NCBI GenBank assembly: GCA_023460715.1 | Contig: JAEWPH010000115.1 | Location: forward strand, 1 to 64,000 | Direction of reading: 5' to 3' | Source of the DNA: Pseudomonadota bacterium | Lineage (GTDB): Bacteria; Pseudomonadota; Gammaproteobacteria; Burkholderiales; Burkholderiaceae_C | Length of the DNA: 64,000 nucleotides | In this document: piece by piece, positions 35,356-48,140 of the stretch | Layout: the number at the start of each line of letters is the position of its first letter | How positions within the stretch are numbered: position 1 is the first letter of the stretch | Translations under genes and position numbers: made by a program | Notes under the pieces: model-generated | The model's input: only the letters and a program-made list of their open reading frames with translations | Told to the model about the DNA's origin: nothing | Databases searched by the model: none

Positions 35356-37227
35356 TCACTTCTTCTGCGGTGGAACGTCCGTGCAGGAGCCGTGCGCAAT
35401 CTCTGCCGCCATGCCGATGCTTTCGCCCAGCGTGGGGTGCGGGTGGATGGTCTTGCCGATGTCCACCGCGTCCGCGCCCATCTCGATCGCCAGCGCGATC
35501 TCGCCGATCATGTCACCAGCGTGGGTGCCCACGATGCCGCCACCCAGGATCTTGCCGTGGCCGTGGGCCTCGGGGGAATCATCGAACAGCAGCTTGGTCA
35601 CGCCTTCATCGCGGCCGTTGGCGATGGCGCGGCCCGAGGCGTTCCAGGGGAACAGGCCCTTCTTGACCTTGATGCCTTGTGCCTTGGCCTGGTCTTCCGT
35701 CAGGCCCACCCATGCCACTTCCGGGTCGGTGTAGGCCACGCTCGGGATCACGCGGGCGTTGAAGGCGGCCGAGGCCAGTTCCTTGTTGCCCTGCAGTTCA
35801 CCAGCGATCACCTCCGCTGCCACGTGCGCCTCATGCACCGCCTTGTGCGCCAGCATGGGCTGGCCCACGATGTCGCCGATGGCGAAGATGTGCGGCACGT
35901 TGGTGCGCATCTGGATGTCGACGTTGATGAAGCCGCGGTCCGTGACGGACACGCCGGCCTTCTCGGCACTGATCTTCTTGCCGTTGGGCGTGCGGCCCAC
36001 GGCCTGCAGCACCAGGTCGTAAGTCTGCGGTGCGGGGGCGGTGCCGCCCTCTTCCGCCGCGGCGAACGTCACCTTGATGCCTTCGGGCGTGGCTTCTGCG
36101 CCCACCGTCTTGGTCTTCAACATGATGTTGTCGAAGCGCGGCGCGTTCATCTTTTGCCAGATCTTGACGAGGTCGCGGTCGGCGCCCTGCATCAGGCCGT
36201 CCATCATTTCCACCACGTCCAGCCGTGCGCCCAGCGTGGAGTACACCGTGCCCATTTCCAGGCCGATGATGCCGCCGCCGAGGATCAGCATGCGTTTGGG
36301 GACTTCCTTCAGCTCCAGCGCGCCGGTCGAGTCGACCACGCGCGGATCCTTGGGCATGAACGGCAGGTGCACGGCCTGCGAGCCGGCGGCGATGATGGCG
36401 TTCTTGAAGGCGATGACGCGCTTAGAGCCCGTCTTCTCCTGGCCCTCGGCGCCGGTGGTCTCTTCCACTTCGAGGTGGTTGGCGCCCACGAACTGGCCCA
36501 CGCCGCGTACGGTGGTCACCTTGCGCATCTTGGCCATGGCCGCCAGGCCGCCGGTCAGCTTGCCGATGACCTTTTCCTTGTGGCCGCGCAGCGTGTCGAT
36601 GTTGACCTGCGGCGCGCCGAAGTCGATTCCGGCGGCCTTCAGGTGGCTCACTTCGTCGATCACGGCGGCCACGTGCAGCAGTGCCTTCGATGGGATGCAA
36701 CCCACGTTCAGGCACACGCCACCCAGCGTGGCATAGCGCTCGACGATCACGACCTTCAGGCCCAGATCGGCCGCGCGGAACGCAGCCGAATAGCCGCCGG
36801 GGCCGCCGCCGAGCACGACCACGTCGCATTCGATATCCGCCGTGCCGCCGAAGCTGGCTGCTTCGATTTTGGGAGCTGCTGGCGCTTGATCGGCGGCACT
36901 TTCAGATGATTTTGTACCTGAAGAGGCCGCAGGAGCAGCGCTGGCCGCTGCCTTTTCAGGAGCAGCCGGTGCAGGTGCTGCGGCGGCATCGGCCGCCTCC
37001 AGCGTCAGCACCACGCCGCCTTCGGCGATCTTGTCGCCGATCTTCACCTTCACCTCTTTGACCACGCCGGCGTGGCTGGAGGGAATCTCCATCGATGCCT
37101 TGTCGGACTCGACGGTGATCAGGCTCTGCTCCACCTTGACGGTGTCGCCGGCCTTCACCAGCACTTCGATCACGCCCACTTCGGCGAAATCGCCGATGTC
37201 CGGAACCTTGATGTCAATTACTGCCAT
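35356..37227 (-). CDS. lpdA: Dihydrolipoyl dehydrogenase with N-terminal lipoyl domain
   Basis: A 623-residue E3 of pyruvate dehydrogenase. It differs from most E3 proteins in carrying a lipoyl domain (1-80, lipoyl lysine K43 in VESDKASME). A Ser/Ala/Pro-rich linker (80-130) leads to the flavoprotein part: FAD site [14 protein letters not shown], redox disulphide C172/C177 in [16 protein letters not shown] site [14 protein letters not shown], and the His-Glu pair in HPHPTLGES near the end. It reoxidises dihydrolipoamide using FAD and NAD+. It is the last gene of the operon, 13 bp after aceF. Part of the linker is encoded by a repeat-like segment. Confidence 0.95.
   Translation of the reverse strand: MAVIDIKVPDIGDFAEVGVIEVLVKAGDTVKVEQSLITVESDKASMEIPSSHAGVVKEVKVKIGDKIAEGGVVLTLEAADAAAAPAPAAPEKAAASAAPAASSGTKSSESAADQAPAAPKIEAASFGGTADIECDVVVLGGGPGGYSAAFRAADLGLKVVIVERYATLGGVCLNVGCIPSKALLHVAAVIDEVSHLKAAGIDFGAPQVNIDTLRGHKEKVIGKLTGGLAAMAKMRKVTTVRGVGQFVGANHLEVEETTGAEGQEKTGSKRVIAFKNAIIAAGSQAVHLPFMPKDPRVVDSTGALELKEVPKRMLILGGGIIGLEMGTVYSTLGARLDVVEMMDGLMQGADRDLVKIWQKMNAPRFDNIMLKTKTVGAEATPEGIKVTFAAAEEGGTAPAPQTYDLVLQAVGRTPNGKKISAEKAGVSVTDRGFINVDIQMRTNVPHIFAIGDIVGQPMLAHKAVHEAHVAAEVIAGELQGNKELASAAFNARVIPSVAYTDPEVAWVGLTEDQAKAQGIKVKKGLFPWNASGRAIANGRDEGVTKLLFDDSPEAHGHGKILGGGIVGTHAGDMIGEIALAIEMGADAVDIGKTIHPHPTLGESIGMAAEIAHGSCTDVPPQKK
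36864..36914. repeat. Palindrome-family sequence inside the lpdA linker
   Basis: ATTTTGGGAGCTGCTGGCG, CTTGATCGGCGGCAC and TTTCAGATGATTTTG resemble the intergenic palindrome read in the opposite orientation (AGCTGC-TGGCGCTTGAT ... TTTT). The segment encodes linker residues about 105-121 of LpdA. It aligns with 38641-38694 in aceF with one 1-nt gap. Similarity is by eye. Confidence 0.5.
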
Positions 37228-37240
37228 ATCGGAATCTCCC

Positions 37241-38944
37241 TCACAGCAGGATGCGGCGGTAGTCCGCCAGCACCTGGCCCAGGTACGCGTTGAAGCGCGC
37301 GGCGCTGGCGCCGTCGATCACGCGGTGGTCGTACGACAGCGACAGCGGCAGCACCAGGCGCGGCACGAACTGCTTGCCGTCCCAAACCGGCTTCATCTGG
37401 CCCTTCGAGAGGCCCAGGATGGCCACTTCGGGCGCGTTGATGATGGGGGTGAAGTGCGTGCCGCCGATGCCGCCCAGCGACGAGATCGAGAAGCAGCCGC
37501 CCTGCATGTCGGCCGCGCCGAGCTTGCCGTCGCGGGCCTTCTTGGCCAGCTCGCCCATCTCCTGGCTGATCTGGATGATGCCCTTCTTGTCGGCATCCTT
37601 GAGCACCGGCACCACCAGGCCATTGGGCGTGTCCGCCGCAAAGCCGATGTTGAAGTACTGCTTGTAGACGAGCGTGTCGCCGTCCAGGCTGGTGTTGAAC
37701 TCAGGGAACTTCTTGAGCGCGGCCACCACGGCCTTGATCACGAAGGCGAGCATGGTCACCTTCACGCCGGACTTCTCGTTCTCCTTGTTGGTGGAGACGC
37801 GGAAGGCTTCCAGCTCGGTGATGTCGGCCTCGTCGTTGTTGGTGACGTGGGGGATCATCACCCAGTTGCGGTGCAGGTTGGCGCCGCTGATCTTCTTGAT
37901 GCGCGAGAGGTCCTTGCGATCCACGGCGCCGAACTTGGCGAAGTCGACCTTCGGCCACGGCAGCACGTCCAGACCCACGCCCGATCCGCCGCCACCGCCG
38001 GCAGGGGCCTTGGCCGCCTGGGCCTTGGTCTGCACGCCGCCGGCCATCACCGACTTGGTGAAGGCTTGGATGTCTTCCTGCGTGATGCGGCCCTTGGGGC
38101 CCGTGCCTTTCAGCTCTTCCAGCGGCACGCCGAGCTCGCGCGCGAACTTGCGCACGGAGGGCGATGCGTGCGGCAGGCCGACCGGCGCGGCACCGGGAGC
38201 GTGCGGCGCGGGTGCTGCAGCGGATGCCGTTGCAGGCGCCGCCGCCGCAGCAGCGGCCGGTGCGGGCGCCGGTGCCTGCGATTCAGCCGGGGCCTGGGGT
38301 GCAGGGGCCGCCGCAGGCTGGGGAGCGGGTGCGGCAGCCGCAGGGGCCGTGCCTTCCAGCACCGCCACGAAGTCGCCGATGTTGACCGTGTCGCCGATCT
38401 TGATCTTGAGTTCCTTCACCACGCCAGCGGCGGGCGACGGGATCTCCATCGAAGCCTTGTCGGATTCCACGGTGAAGAGCGACTGCTCTTCCTTCACCGT
38501 GTCGCCCACCTTCACCAGCACTTCGATGACAGCCACGTCCTTGAAGTCGCCGATATCGGGAATGCGCACCTCGATCGGGCCGGCGGCAGCGGCGGGTGCC
38601 GGTGCAGGCGCCGAGGGTGCCGGCGCGGCAGGCGCTTCCGATTTGATAGCAGTTGGCGCTTGTGCTGCGGGCGCTGGAGCCGATTTTTGCTCGGATGCAC
38701 CAGCGTCGGCCGATTCCACCACCACGATGACGGAGCCCTGCTTGACCTTGTCGCCAATGGCGACCTTGATCTCCTTGACGGTGCCGGCGTGGCTCGACGG
38801 GATCTCCATCGACGCCTTGTCCGATTCCACCGTGATGAGCGACTGCTCGGCCTTCACCGTGTCGCCGGGCTTGACCAGCACTTCGATCACGCCCACTTCG
38901 TCGAAGTCCCCGATGTCCGGGACCTGGATGTCTACCAATGCCAT
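37241..38944 (-). CDS. aceF: Dihydrolipoamide acetyltransferase (pyruvate dehydrogenase E2)
   Basis: A 567-residue E2 core protein. It has two lipoyl domains (1-78 with K43, and about 120-200, each with [11 protein letters not shown]), long Ala/Pro linkers, a peripheral-subunit-binding domain ([19 protein letters not shown] and [11 protein letters not shown]) and the C-terminal acetyltransferase domain ending in the catalytic [13 protein letters not shown]. It transfers acetyl groups to CoA and organises E1 and E3. It lies between aceE (18 bp) and lpdA (13 bp). The first linker (about 84-102) is encoded by a palindrome-like sequence. Confidence 0.96.
   Translation of the reverse strand: MALVDIQVPDIGDFDEVGVIEVLVKPGDTVKAEQSLITVESDKASMEIPSSHAGTVKEIKVAIGDKVKQGSVIVVVESADAGASEQKSAPAPAAQAPTAIKSEAPAAPAPSAPAPAPAAAAGPIEVRIPDIGDFKDVAVIEVLVKVGDTVKEEQSLFTVESDKASMEIPSPAAGVVKELKIKIGDTVNIGDFVAVLEGTAPAAAAPAPQPAAAPAPQAPAESQAPAPAPAAAAAAAPATASAAAPAPHAPGAAPVGLPHASPSVRKFARELGVPLEELKGTGPKGRITQEDIQAFTKSVMAGGVQTKAQAAKAPAGGGGGSGVGLDVLPWPKVDFAKFGAVDRKDLSRIKKISGANLHRNWVMIPHVTNNDEADITELEAFRVSTNKENEKSGVKVTMLAFVIKAVVAALKKFPEFNTSLDGDTLVYKQYFNIGFAADTPNGLVVPVLKDADKKGIIQISQEMGELAKKARDGKLGAADMQGGCFSISSLGGIGGTHFTPIINAPEVAILGLSKGQMKPVWDGKQFVPRLVLPLSLSYDHRVIDGASAARFNAYLGQVLADYRRILL
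38641..38694. repeat. Palindrome-family sequence inside the first aceF linker
   Basis: The segment has TTTGATAGCAGTTGGCGCTT, GTGCTGCGGGCGCTGGAG and CCGATTTTTG, matching the intergenic copies read in reverse (GATAGCTGC, GGCGCTT ... GCGCTGGAGGCC, TTTT). It encodes linker residues about 84-101. This is the better of the two coding copies. Confidence 0.6.
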
Positions 38945-38962
38945 GTGTGTCTCCGGTCGGTT

Positions 38963-41686
<2,724 letters not shown>

Positions 41687-41731
41687 GCCATGTCTCCTTG
41701 GAACTAGCTGTGAAAGGGCGTCAATTTGGCG

Positions 41732-41765
41732 GAAGTGTCTCACACTTCATCGCCATTTCAAATGG
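41732..41765. promoter_or_regulatory. Two palindromes in the aceE / sensor kinase divergent region
   Basis: GAAGTGT-CTC-ACACTTC (41732-41748) and CCATTT-C-AAATGG (41753-41765) are perfect inverted repeats, 46-79 bp from the aceE start and 92-125 bp from the kinase start. Their position suits binding by a regulator of either transcript, for example the FixJ-like protein. No protein can be assigned with certainty. Confidence 0.5.
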
Positions 41766-41856
41766 TGCTTATTGTTTTCATATTGCGATAAATTGCTGCA
41801 AACGCACATTTTTTCTCTCTATGAAACGGAGCTCGCGCTCCCCTACACTCCGCCCC

Positions 41857-44406
41857 ATGGACTCCATCGAGCGCGTGCCCTCCGATTCCCCCGCCATCAA
41901 GACGCCCGCCCGCGCGTGGCGCAAGTGGTGGCGCAGCCTTTCGCCCACACGGCAGGATCGCTTTGCCGCGCTGGCACCGCTGGCAGCCGTGCTCATGTTC
42001 TTGGCAGCCATCGTGGCGGCGTTCTGGTATTTGCGCATGGAAGAAGGCGAGCGCGAGAAGGAAGCCCTCAAGCGTGACGTGGAATATGCTCAGCAAAGGG
42101 TGCGCCTGCGGCTGCTGGAGCGCCAGGAGCAGATCATGCGCATCGCGCGAGATCTCTCCAACCAGGACCTGGAACGCACCGACTTCGTGAACCGGGCCGA
42201 AGCGCTCATCAGCCAGTACCCCGAGCTGCAGACCATCACCTGGATCGACGAGAAGCGCCGGATCCGTGCCAGCCACGCGGCACCCACGGTGAGCAGCAGC
42301 CAGCTGCGCGTCGCCGGGGAGGTGCTCAAGAACGGCGACACGGCCGATACCTTCACGCTGGCGCGCGACCTGCAGCAGCCGGTGTACTCCCAGCCGGTGG
42401 GAGCCAACGGCGAGCCCGCACCGCTGCTGCAACTGCAGGTGCCGCTGTCCGCTCAGGGGCGGTTCAGCGGCGTGGTGCTGAGCGAATACTCGATCGACAG
42501 CCTGCTGCGCTACGGCACGCCCACCGAAGTCCTGGCACGCTATGCCGTCACCCTGCTGGACGGCAACAGCCAGGTCCTGGCCGGCACGCCGCTGCAGCCC
42601 CGCGCCGTAGGCCTGCTGCCGTGGTCGGCACCGCCCAACGAATACGAGGTGCCCGTCTCGCCCGTGGGCAACGGACTGGTGCTGCGGGCCCAGGCCTACC
42701 GCACCTCGCTGGGCGTGGTCGGCAGCGGTCTCTTCTGGCTGGTGGGCACCCTGAGCGCCATGACCGCCTGGCTGCTGATCGCCACCTGGCGGCACACCCG
42801 CCGCCGCATGCAGGCGCAGCAGGCCGTGGTGGCCGAAACCAACTTTCGCCGCGCGATGGAAAACTCCATCCTGACCGGCATGCGCGCGCTGGACATGAAT
42901 GGCCGCATCACCTATGTGAACGCCGCTTTCTGCCAGATGACCGGCTGGTCCGAGGCCGAACTGGTCGGCCAGGTACCGCCGTATTCCTATTGGCCCGAGT
43001 CGGACCACGAAGCGCTGCACGCCAAGCTGCGCGACGAGATGTCGGGCAAGTCGTTCGCCGGGGGCTTCCAGGTGCGTGTGAAGCGCAAGAGCGGCACCTT
43101 GTTCGACGCCCGGCTGTATGTTTCCCCGCTCATCGACGCCCATGGCCAGCAGACCGGCTGGATGACGTCGATGACGGACATCACCGAGCCCAACCGCGTG
43201 CGCGAACAGCTCAGCGCGTCGCACGAGCGCTTCACCATCGTGCTCGAGTCCCTGGACGCTTCCGTTTCGGTGGCCCCCCTGGGCAGCGAGGAGCTGCTGT
43301 TTGCCAACAAGCTGTACCGCCAGTGGTTCGGCTCGCAGACCCACGGCCACTTGCAGCTGGTGGCGCAGGCCGGCGTGCTGCCGGCCGATTCGACCTCCGG
43401 CGGCATGGACGACGAGGACGGTCTGATGGGCCTGCCCACCGACCCGCTGACCAGTGCCCGCTCCGAGAACGCCGAGGTCTACCTGCCCGACCTGGGCAAG
43501 TGGCTGGAAGTGCGTTCGCGCTATCTGAACTGGGTGGACGGCCGCCTCGCGCAGATGGTGATCGCCACCGACATCACGCCGCGCCGGCAGGCGGAAGAAC
43601 AGGCTTCGCGCCAGGCCGAACGGGCCCAGTCGGTCAGCCGCCTCATCACCATGGGCGAGATGGCCTCCAGCGTGGCGCACGAGCTGAACCAGCCGCTGAC
43701 CGCTATCAGCAACTACTGCAGCGGCATGATCTCGCGCATCCAGGGCGGGCAGATCACCGAGGAGGCCCTGCTCTCCGCTCTGCAGAAGACGGCCCACCAG
43801 GCGCAGCGGGCCGGGCAGATCATCCAGCGCATCCGCGCCTTTGTGAAGAAGAGCGAACCCAACCGGGCCCTGGCCGATGTGCACGACATGGTCAGCGAGG
43901 CCGTGGAGCTCGCCGACATCGAATTGCGCCGCCACAACGTGCGGCTGTCGCACTATGTCGCGGCACGCCTTCCGCAGGTGATGGCCGACACCATCCTCAT
44001 CGAGCAGGTGCTGGTGAATCTGATGAAGAACGGCGCCGAGTCCATCGCTCAGGCCCAGCGCCCGCCAGCGCGCCGCAGTGTCGAGTTGCGGGTGGTGCCG
44101 CGCAATGTGGAAGGGCGCGATGTCATCGAGTTCTCGGTGCATGACACGGGCAAGGGCCTGGCGCCCGAAGTGCTGGAACACCTGTTCGAAGCCTTCTTCT
44201 CCACCAAGCAGGAAGGCATGGGCATGGGCCTCAACCTGTGCCGCAGCATCGTCGAGTCGCACCAGGGACGGATGCATGCGGAGAACCTCTACAATGGATC
44301 GGAGGTCACCGGATGCCGGTTCTCCTTCTGGCTACCGCTGGCACAACCTGCGGATGCCACTATGAATTCAGTAGCGATCACGCCAAATCCAAGGACTGTT
44401 GCATGA
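41857..44406 (+). CDS. PAS-containing membrane sensor histidine kinase, FixL/DctB-like
   Basis: An 849-residue sensor kinase. A TM helix at about 34-56 is followed by a periplasmic segment to about residue 290, a second TM helix, and cytoplasmic PAS domains (one with NSILTGMRALDMNGRITYVN; a second weaker one). The kinase core has H608 in SVAHELNQPLTAIS, N-box LVNLMKNGAES and G-boxes DTGKGLAPEVLEH with FSTKQEGMGMGLNL. It would phosphorylate the response regulator encoded next (ATGA overlap, 44403-44406). Starts at 41821 or 41857 are both in frame; neither has a Shine-Dalgarno. Divergence from aceE suggests a link to pyruvate or redox state. Confidence 0.88.
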   Translation: MDSIERVPSDSPAIKTPARAWRKWWRSLSPTRQDRFAALAPLAAVLMFLAAIVAAFWYLRMEEGEREKEALKRDVEYAQQRVRLRLLERQEQIMRIARDLSNQDLERTDFVNRAEALISQYPELQTITWIDEKRRIRASHAAPTVSSSQLRVAGEVLKNGDTADTFTLARDLQQPVYSQPVGANGEPAPLLQLQVPLSAQGRFSGVVLSEYSIDSLLRYGTPTEVLARYAVTLLDGNSQVLAGTPLQPRAVGLLPWSAPPNEYEVPVSPVGNGLVLRAQAYRTSLGVVGSGLFWLVGTLSAMTAWLLIATWRHTRRRMQAQQAVVAETNFRRAMENSILTGMRALDMNGRITYVNAAFCQMTGWSEAELVGQVPPYSYWPESDHEALHAKLRDEMSGKSFAGGFQVRVKRKSGTLFDARLYVSPLIDAHGQQTGWMTSMTDITEPNRVREQLSASHERFTIVLESLDASVSVAPLGSEELLFANKLYRQWFGSQTHGHLQLVAQAGVLPADSTSGGMDDEDGLMGLPTDPLTSARSENAEVYLPDLGKWLEVRSRYLNWVDGRLAQMVIATDITPRRQAEEQASRQAERAQSVSRLITMGEMASSVAHELNQPLTAISNYCSGMISRIQGGQITEEALLSALQKTAHQAQRAGQIIQRIRAFVKKSEPNRALADVHDMVSEAVELADIELRRHNVRLSHYVAARLPQVMADTILIEQVLVNLMKNGAESIAQAQRPPARRSVELRVVPRNVEGRDVIEFSVHDTGKGLAPEVLEHLFEAFFSTKQEGMGMGLNLCRSIVESHQGRMHAENLYNGSEVTGCRFSFWLPLAQPADATMNSVAITPNPRTVA

Positions 44407-45029
44407 GCTTGATTCCGAAAAAGGGCACCGTTTACGTTGTGGATGACGATGAAGCCGTCAGAGATTCCCTGCAGTGGCTTCTGGAAGGCAAGGACTACCG
44501 GGTAAGGTGCTTCGATTCGGCCGAGACATTCCTGTCGCGCTACGACCCTCGCGAGGTGGCCTGCCTCATCGTGGACATCCGCATGGGCGGCATGACGGGC
44601 CTGGAACTGCAGGACCGCTTGCTCGAGCGCAAGTCGCCCCTGCCCATCGTCTTCATCACCGGCCACGGCGATGTGCCCATGGCCGTGAACACCATGAAGA
44701 AGGGCGCGCTGGACTTCATCCAGAAGCCGTTCAACGAAGAAGAGCTGCTGGCCCTGGTCGAACGCATGCTCGAACATGCCCGCGAAGCCTTCGCCGGCCA
44801 CCAGCAGGCCGCCAGCCGCGACGCCCTGCTGTCCAAGCTGACCGGCCGCGAGGCGCAGGTGCTCGAACGCATCGTCGCCGGCCGCCTGAACAAGCAGATC
44901 GCCGACGACCTCGGCATCAGCATCAAGACGGTGGAGGCGCACCGCGCCAACATCATGGAAAAGCTCAGCGCCAACACCGTGGCCGACCTGCTCAAGATCG
45001 CCCTGGGGCAGACTGCGCCCAAGGCCTGA
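44403..45029 (+). CDS. FixJ-like LuxR-type response regulator
   Basis: A 208-residue regulator. The receiver domain (7-120) has phosphoacceptor D58 (LIVDIRMGG), acidic pocket DDD at 14-16 and the QKPF lysine. The C-terminal LuxR helix-turn-helix is LTGREAQVLERIVAG followed by NKQIADDLGISIKTVEAH. The arrangement matches FixJ/TtrR-type activators. It overlaps the kinase by 4 nt and is followed by a terminator. Its targets are unknown; the divergent pyruvate dehydrogenase operon is a natural candidate. Confidence 0.92.
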   Translation: MSLIPKKGTVYVVDDDEAVRDSLQWLLEGKDYRVRCFDSAETFLSRYDPREVACLIVDIRMGGMTGLELQDRLLERKSPLPIVFITGHGDVPMAVNTMKKGALDFIQKPFNEEELLALVERMLEHAREAFAGHQQAASRDALLSKLTGREAQVLERIVAGRLNKQIADDLGISIKTVEAHRANIMEKLSANTVADLLKIALGQTAPKA

Positions 45030-45045
45030 TCGCTCCTTTTTCGAT

Positions 45046-45086
45046 AGCTGTCTGCGCACTATTGACGGGCGCCAGACAGCTTTTTT
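45046..45086 (+). terminator. Rho-independent terminator after the response regulator
   Basis: AGCTGTCTG (45046-45054) and CAGACAGCT (45073-45081) form a perfect 9-bp stem followed by TTTTTT. The preceding TTTTTCGAT and the GCGC bases inside the loop make it look like a further member of the intergenic palindrome family. Confidence 0.85.
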
Positions 45087-45110
45087 ACTTGTACTCCCGG
45101 TAATTCAAAG

Positions 45111-45962
45111 ATGACAGCCCAACTGATCGACGGCAACGCCCTCTCCCGCCAACTGCGCACCCAGGTGGCCGAACGCGCCAACGCCCTGAAGGCCCGCGGC
45201 GTGACGCCAGGCCTCGCGGTGGTGCTGGTGGGCGAAAACCCGGCCAGCCAGGTCTACGTGCGCAACAAGGTCAAGGCCTGCGAGGACAGCGGCCTGCACT
45301 CGGTGCTGGAGAAGTACGACGCGGCGATGACCGAAGCCGACTTGCTCGCACGCGTGGAGGCGCTCAACAATGACCCGGCCATCCACGGCATCCTGGTGCA
45401 ACTTCCGCTGCCGGCCCACATCGACGCCCAGAAGGTCATCGAGGCCATCTCGCCCGCCAAGGACGTGGACGGCTTCCACATCGCCAGCGCCGGTGCGCTG
45501 ATGACCGGCATGCCCGGCTTCTGGCCCTGCACGCCCTACGGCTGCATGAAAATGCTGGAGCACATCGGCTACGACCTGCGCGGCAAGCACGCCGTGGTCA
45601 TCGGCCGCAGCAACATCGTGGGCAAGCCCATGGCGCTGATGCTGCTGGCCCAGGATGCCACCGTCACCGTCTGCCACTCCCGCACGGCCGACCTCAAGGC
45701 GCAGACCCTGCAGGCCGACGTGATCGTCGCCGCGGTGGGCAAGCGCGACGTGTTGACGGCCGACATGGTCAAGCCAGGCGCCGTGGTCATCGACGTGGGC
45801 ATGAACCGCAACGACGAGGGCAAGCTCTGCGGCGACGTGGATTTCGCCGGGGTGAAGGAAGTCGCTGGCTGGATCACCCCCGTGCCGGGCGGTGTCGGCC
45901 CCATGACCATCACCATGCTGCTGGTCAACACGCTGGAGGCCGCCGAGCGCGCCGCTGGCTGA
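45111..45962 (+). CDS. folD: Methylenetetrahydrofolate dehydrogenase / methenyltetrahydrofolate cyclohydrolase
   Basis: A 283-residue bifunctional enzyme of one-carbon metabolism, NADP-dependent. Active-site residues line up with E. coli FolD: Y49 and K53 ([12 protein letters not shown]), Q97 (ILVQLPLP) and D120 in PAKDVDGFH. The second signature is near the end, [15 protein letters not shown]. Length is normal. No Shine-Dalgarno is strong before ATG 45111; it lies 24 bp after the terminator, so its promoter must overlap that hairpin or lie just inside it. Confidence 0.95.
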   Translation: MTAQLIDGNALSRQLRTQVAERANALKARGVTPGLAVVLVGENPASQVYVRNKVKACEDSGLHSVLEKYDAAMTEADLLARVEALNNDPAIHGILVQLPLPAHIDAQKVIEAISPAKDVDGFHIASAGALMTGMPGFWPCTPYGCMKMLEHIGYDLRGKHAVVIGRSNIVGKPMALMLLAQDATVTVCHSRTADLKAQTLQADVIVAAVGKRDVLTADMVKPGAVVIDVGMNRNDEGKLCGDVDFAGVKEVAGWITPVPGGVGPMTITMLLVNTLEAAERAAG

Positions 45963-46051
45963 GCGCCGAGGCGCCCGGCCCATCGTCGGCATAGCGACGA
46001 TCAATCCACTTCGTCATTGAAACCGGCGCGCTTGCCCGCACAATGCTTCGC

Positions 46052-48088
46052 ATGAGCAATCCTCTCCTCGACTTCTCCGACCTCCCGCAATTCGGCCGCA
46101 TCCGCCCTGAAGATGTGCCCCAGGCCATCGACACGCTGCTCGAGCGCGCCAATACGGCTCTCGAGACGGTGACGGCGCCGGACTTCCCGGCCCGCTGGGA
46201 TGCCATTGCCAAAGTGCTGGACGTTGCCACCGAGGAGTTGGGCCGCGCCTGGGGTGCGGTGAGCCATCTCAACAGCGTGGCGGACACGCCGGAGCTGCGC
46301 GCTGCATACAACGCCGCCCTGCCCCGCGTGACCGAGTTCTGGACGCGCCTGGGCGCCGACGAGCGGCTGTATGCCAAGTACAAGGCCATCGATCCGTCCA
46401 CCCTCAGTCCCGAGCAACAGCAGGCGCTGCGCAACGCAGTGCGCAATTTCGTGCTTTCCGGCGCCGAACTGCAAGGCCCGGCCCGCGAACGTTTTGCCCA
46501 GATCCAGGAACGCCAGGCCGAACTGAGCCAGAAGTTCAGCGAGAACGCGCTCGATGCCACCGACGCCTTCGCTTACTACGCGCAGGCCGAAGAGCTCGAC
46601 GGTGTGCCGGCCGACGTACAACAGTCCGCACGGGCCGCGGCCCAGGCCGAGGGCAAGCCCGGCTACAAGCTCACGCTGAAGATGCCCTGCTACCTGCCGG
46701 TCATGCAGTTCGCCCGCAGCAGCGCCTTGCGCGAGACGCTCTACCGCGCCTATGTGACGCGCGCCTCGGACCAGGCCGAGGGCGACGCCCGCCGCTTCGA
46801 CAACACCGAACTGGTCAAGGAAATCCTGGCGCTGCGCAAGGAAGAGGCACAGCTGCTGGGCTACGCCAACTTCGGCGAAGTATCGCTGGTGCCCAAGATG
46901 GCGGAGTCGCCCGCACAGGTCGTCGACTTCCTGCGCGACCTCGCCCGCCGCGCGCGGCCTTATGCCGAGCAGGACGTGGCCGACCTGCGCACCTTTGCGG
47001 CCGAGCAACTCGGCATCGCCGACCCGCAATCCTGGGACTGGCCCTACATCTCCGAGAAGCTCAAGGAACAACGGTATTCCTTCAGCGAGCAGGAGGTGAA
47101 GCAGTACTTCACGGCGCCCAAGGTGCTGGGCGGCCTGTTCAAGATCATCGAAACGCTGTTCGAGGTCGCCATCCGCAAGGACAAGGCACCCGTGTGGAAC
47201 CCCGCTGTGGAGTTCTACCGCATCGAACGCAATGGCCAGCTCATCGGCCAGTTCTATCTGGACCAGCCGGCCCGCGTCGGCAAGCGTGGCGGTGCCTGGA
47301 TGGACGATGTGCGTGCCCGTTGGCTCCGTCCGGACACAGGTACCCTGCAGACGCCCGTGGCGCATCTCGTCTGCAACTTCGCCGAGGGCGTTGACGGCAA
47401 GCCGCCGCTGCTCACGCACGACGATGTCATCACCTTGTTCCACGAGTTCGGCCATGGCTTGCACCACATGCTCACGCAAGTGAACGAGCGCGACGTGTCG
47501 GGGATCAGCGGCGTGGAGTGGGACGCCGTCGAACTGCCGAGCCAGTTCATGGAGAACTTCTGCTGGGAATGGGATGTGCTCAAGCACATGACCTCGCACG
47601 TGGATACGGGCGAGCCTCTGCCGCGCGCCCTGTTCGACAAGATGATCGCCGCCAAGAATTTCCAGAGCGGCATGGCCACGCTGCGCCAGATCGAGTTCGC
47701 GCTGTTCGACATGCTGCTGCACACGGAGCACGACCCCGCCAGCGACTTCATGCCCCTGCTAGACCAGGTGCGCGCAGAGGTTGCCGTGCTGCAGCCTCCG
47801 GCTTTCAGCCGCTCGGCCCACACCTTCAGCCACATTTTTGCGGGCGGCTACGCCGCCGGTTACTACAGCTACAAGTGGGCGGAAGTGCTGAGCGCCGATG
47901 CCTATGCCGCCTTCGAGGAATCTGCCGGAGCGGATGGCCAGGCCGATGCCGAAACCGGCCGCCGCTACCGCGAAGCCATCCTGGAAGCCGGAGGCAGCCG
48001 CCCTGCGATGGAGTCGTTCAAGGCCTTCCGTGGCCGCGAGCCGTCGCTGGATGCGCTGCTGCGCCATCAGGGCATGGCCGCCGCCTGA
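46052..48088 (+). CDS. prlC: M3-family oligopeptidase A (PrlC)
   Basis: A 678-residue cytoplasmic zinc metallopeptidase that degrades short peptides. The zinc motif HEFGH is at 464-468 (LFHEFGHGLHHML), with a glutamate ligand about 25 residues later in SGVEWDAVELPSQ. Other family segments are KLTLKMPCYLPVMQFA and YSYKWAEVLSADAYAAF. Two in-frame ATGs exist (46043 and 46052); the second is preferred. It is 89 bp from folD on the same strand, and the order folD-prlC is common in betaproteobacteria. Confidence 0.93.
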   Translation: MSNPLLDFSDLPQFGRIRPEDVPQAIDTLLERANTALETVTAPDFPARWDAIAKVLDVATEELGRAWGAVSHLNSVADTPELRAAYNAALPRVTEFWTRLGADERLYAKYKAIDPSTLSPEQQQALRNAVRNFVLSGAELQGPARERFAQIQERQAELSQKFSENALDATDAFAYYAQAEELDGVPADVQQSARAAAQAEGKPGYKLTLKMPCYLPVMQFARSSALRETLYRAYVTRASDQAEGDARRFDNTELVKEILALRKEEAQLLGYANFGEVSLVPKMAESPAQVVDFLRDLARRARPYAEQDVADLRTFAAEQLGIADPQSWDWPYISEKLKEQRYSFSEQEVKQYFTAPKVLGGLFKIIETLFEVAIRKDKAPVWNPAVEFYRIERNGQLIGQFYLDQPARVGKRGGAWMDDVRARWLRPDTGTLQTPVAHLVCNFAEGVDGKPPLLTHDDVITLFHEFGHGLHHMLTQVNERDVSGISGVEWDAVELPSQFMENFCWEWDVLKHMTSHVDTGEPLPRALFDKMIAAKNFQSGMATLRQIEFALFDMLLHTEHDPASDFMPLLDQVRAEVAVLQPPAFSRSAHTFSHIFAGGYAAGYYSYKWAEVLSADAYAAFEESAGADGQADAETGRRYREAILEAGGSRPAMESFKAFRGREPSLDALLRHQGMAAA

Positions 48089-48140
48089 GCGAGTGGCCGG
48101 GCCAAACCAGACCACCAGCACAACGAGACAGGAGCCGCAC

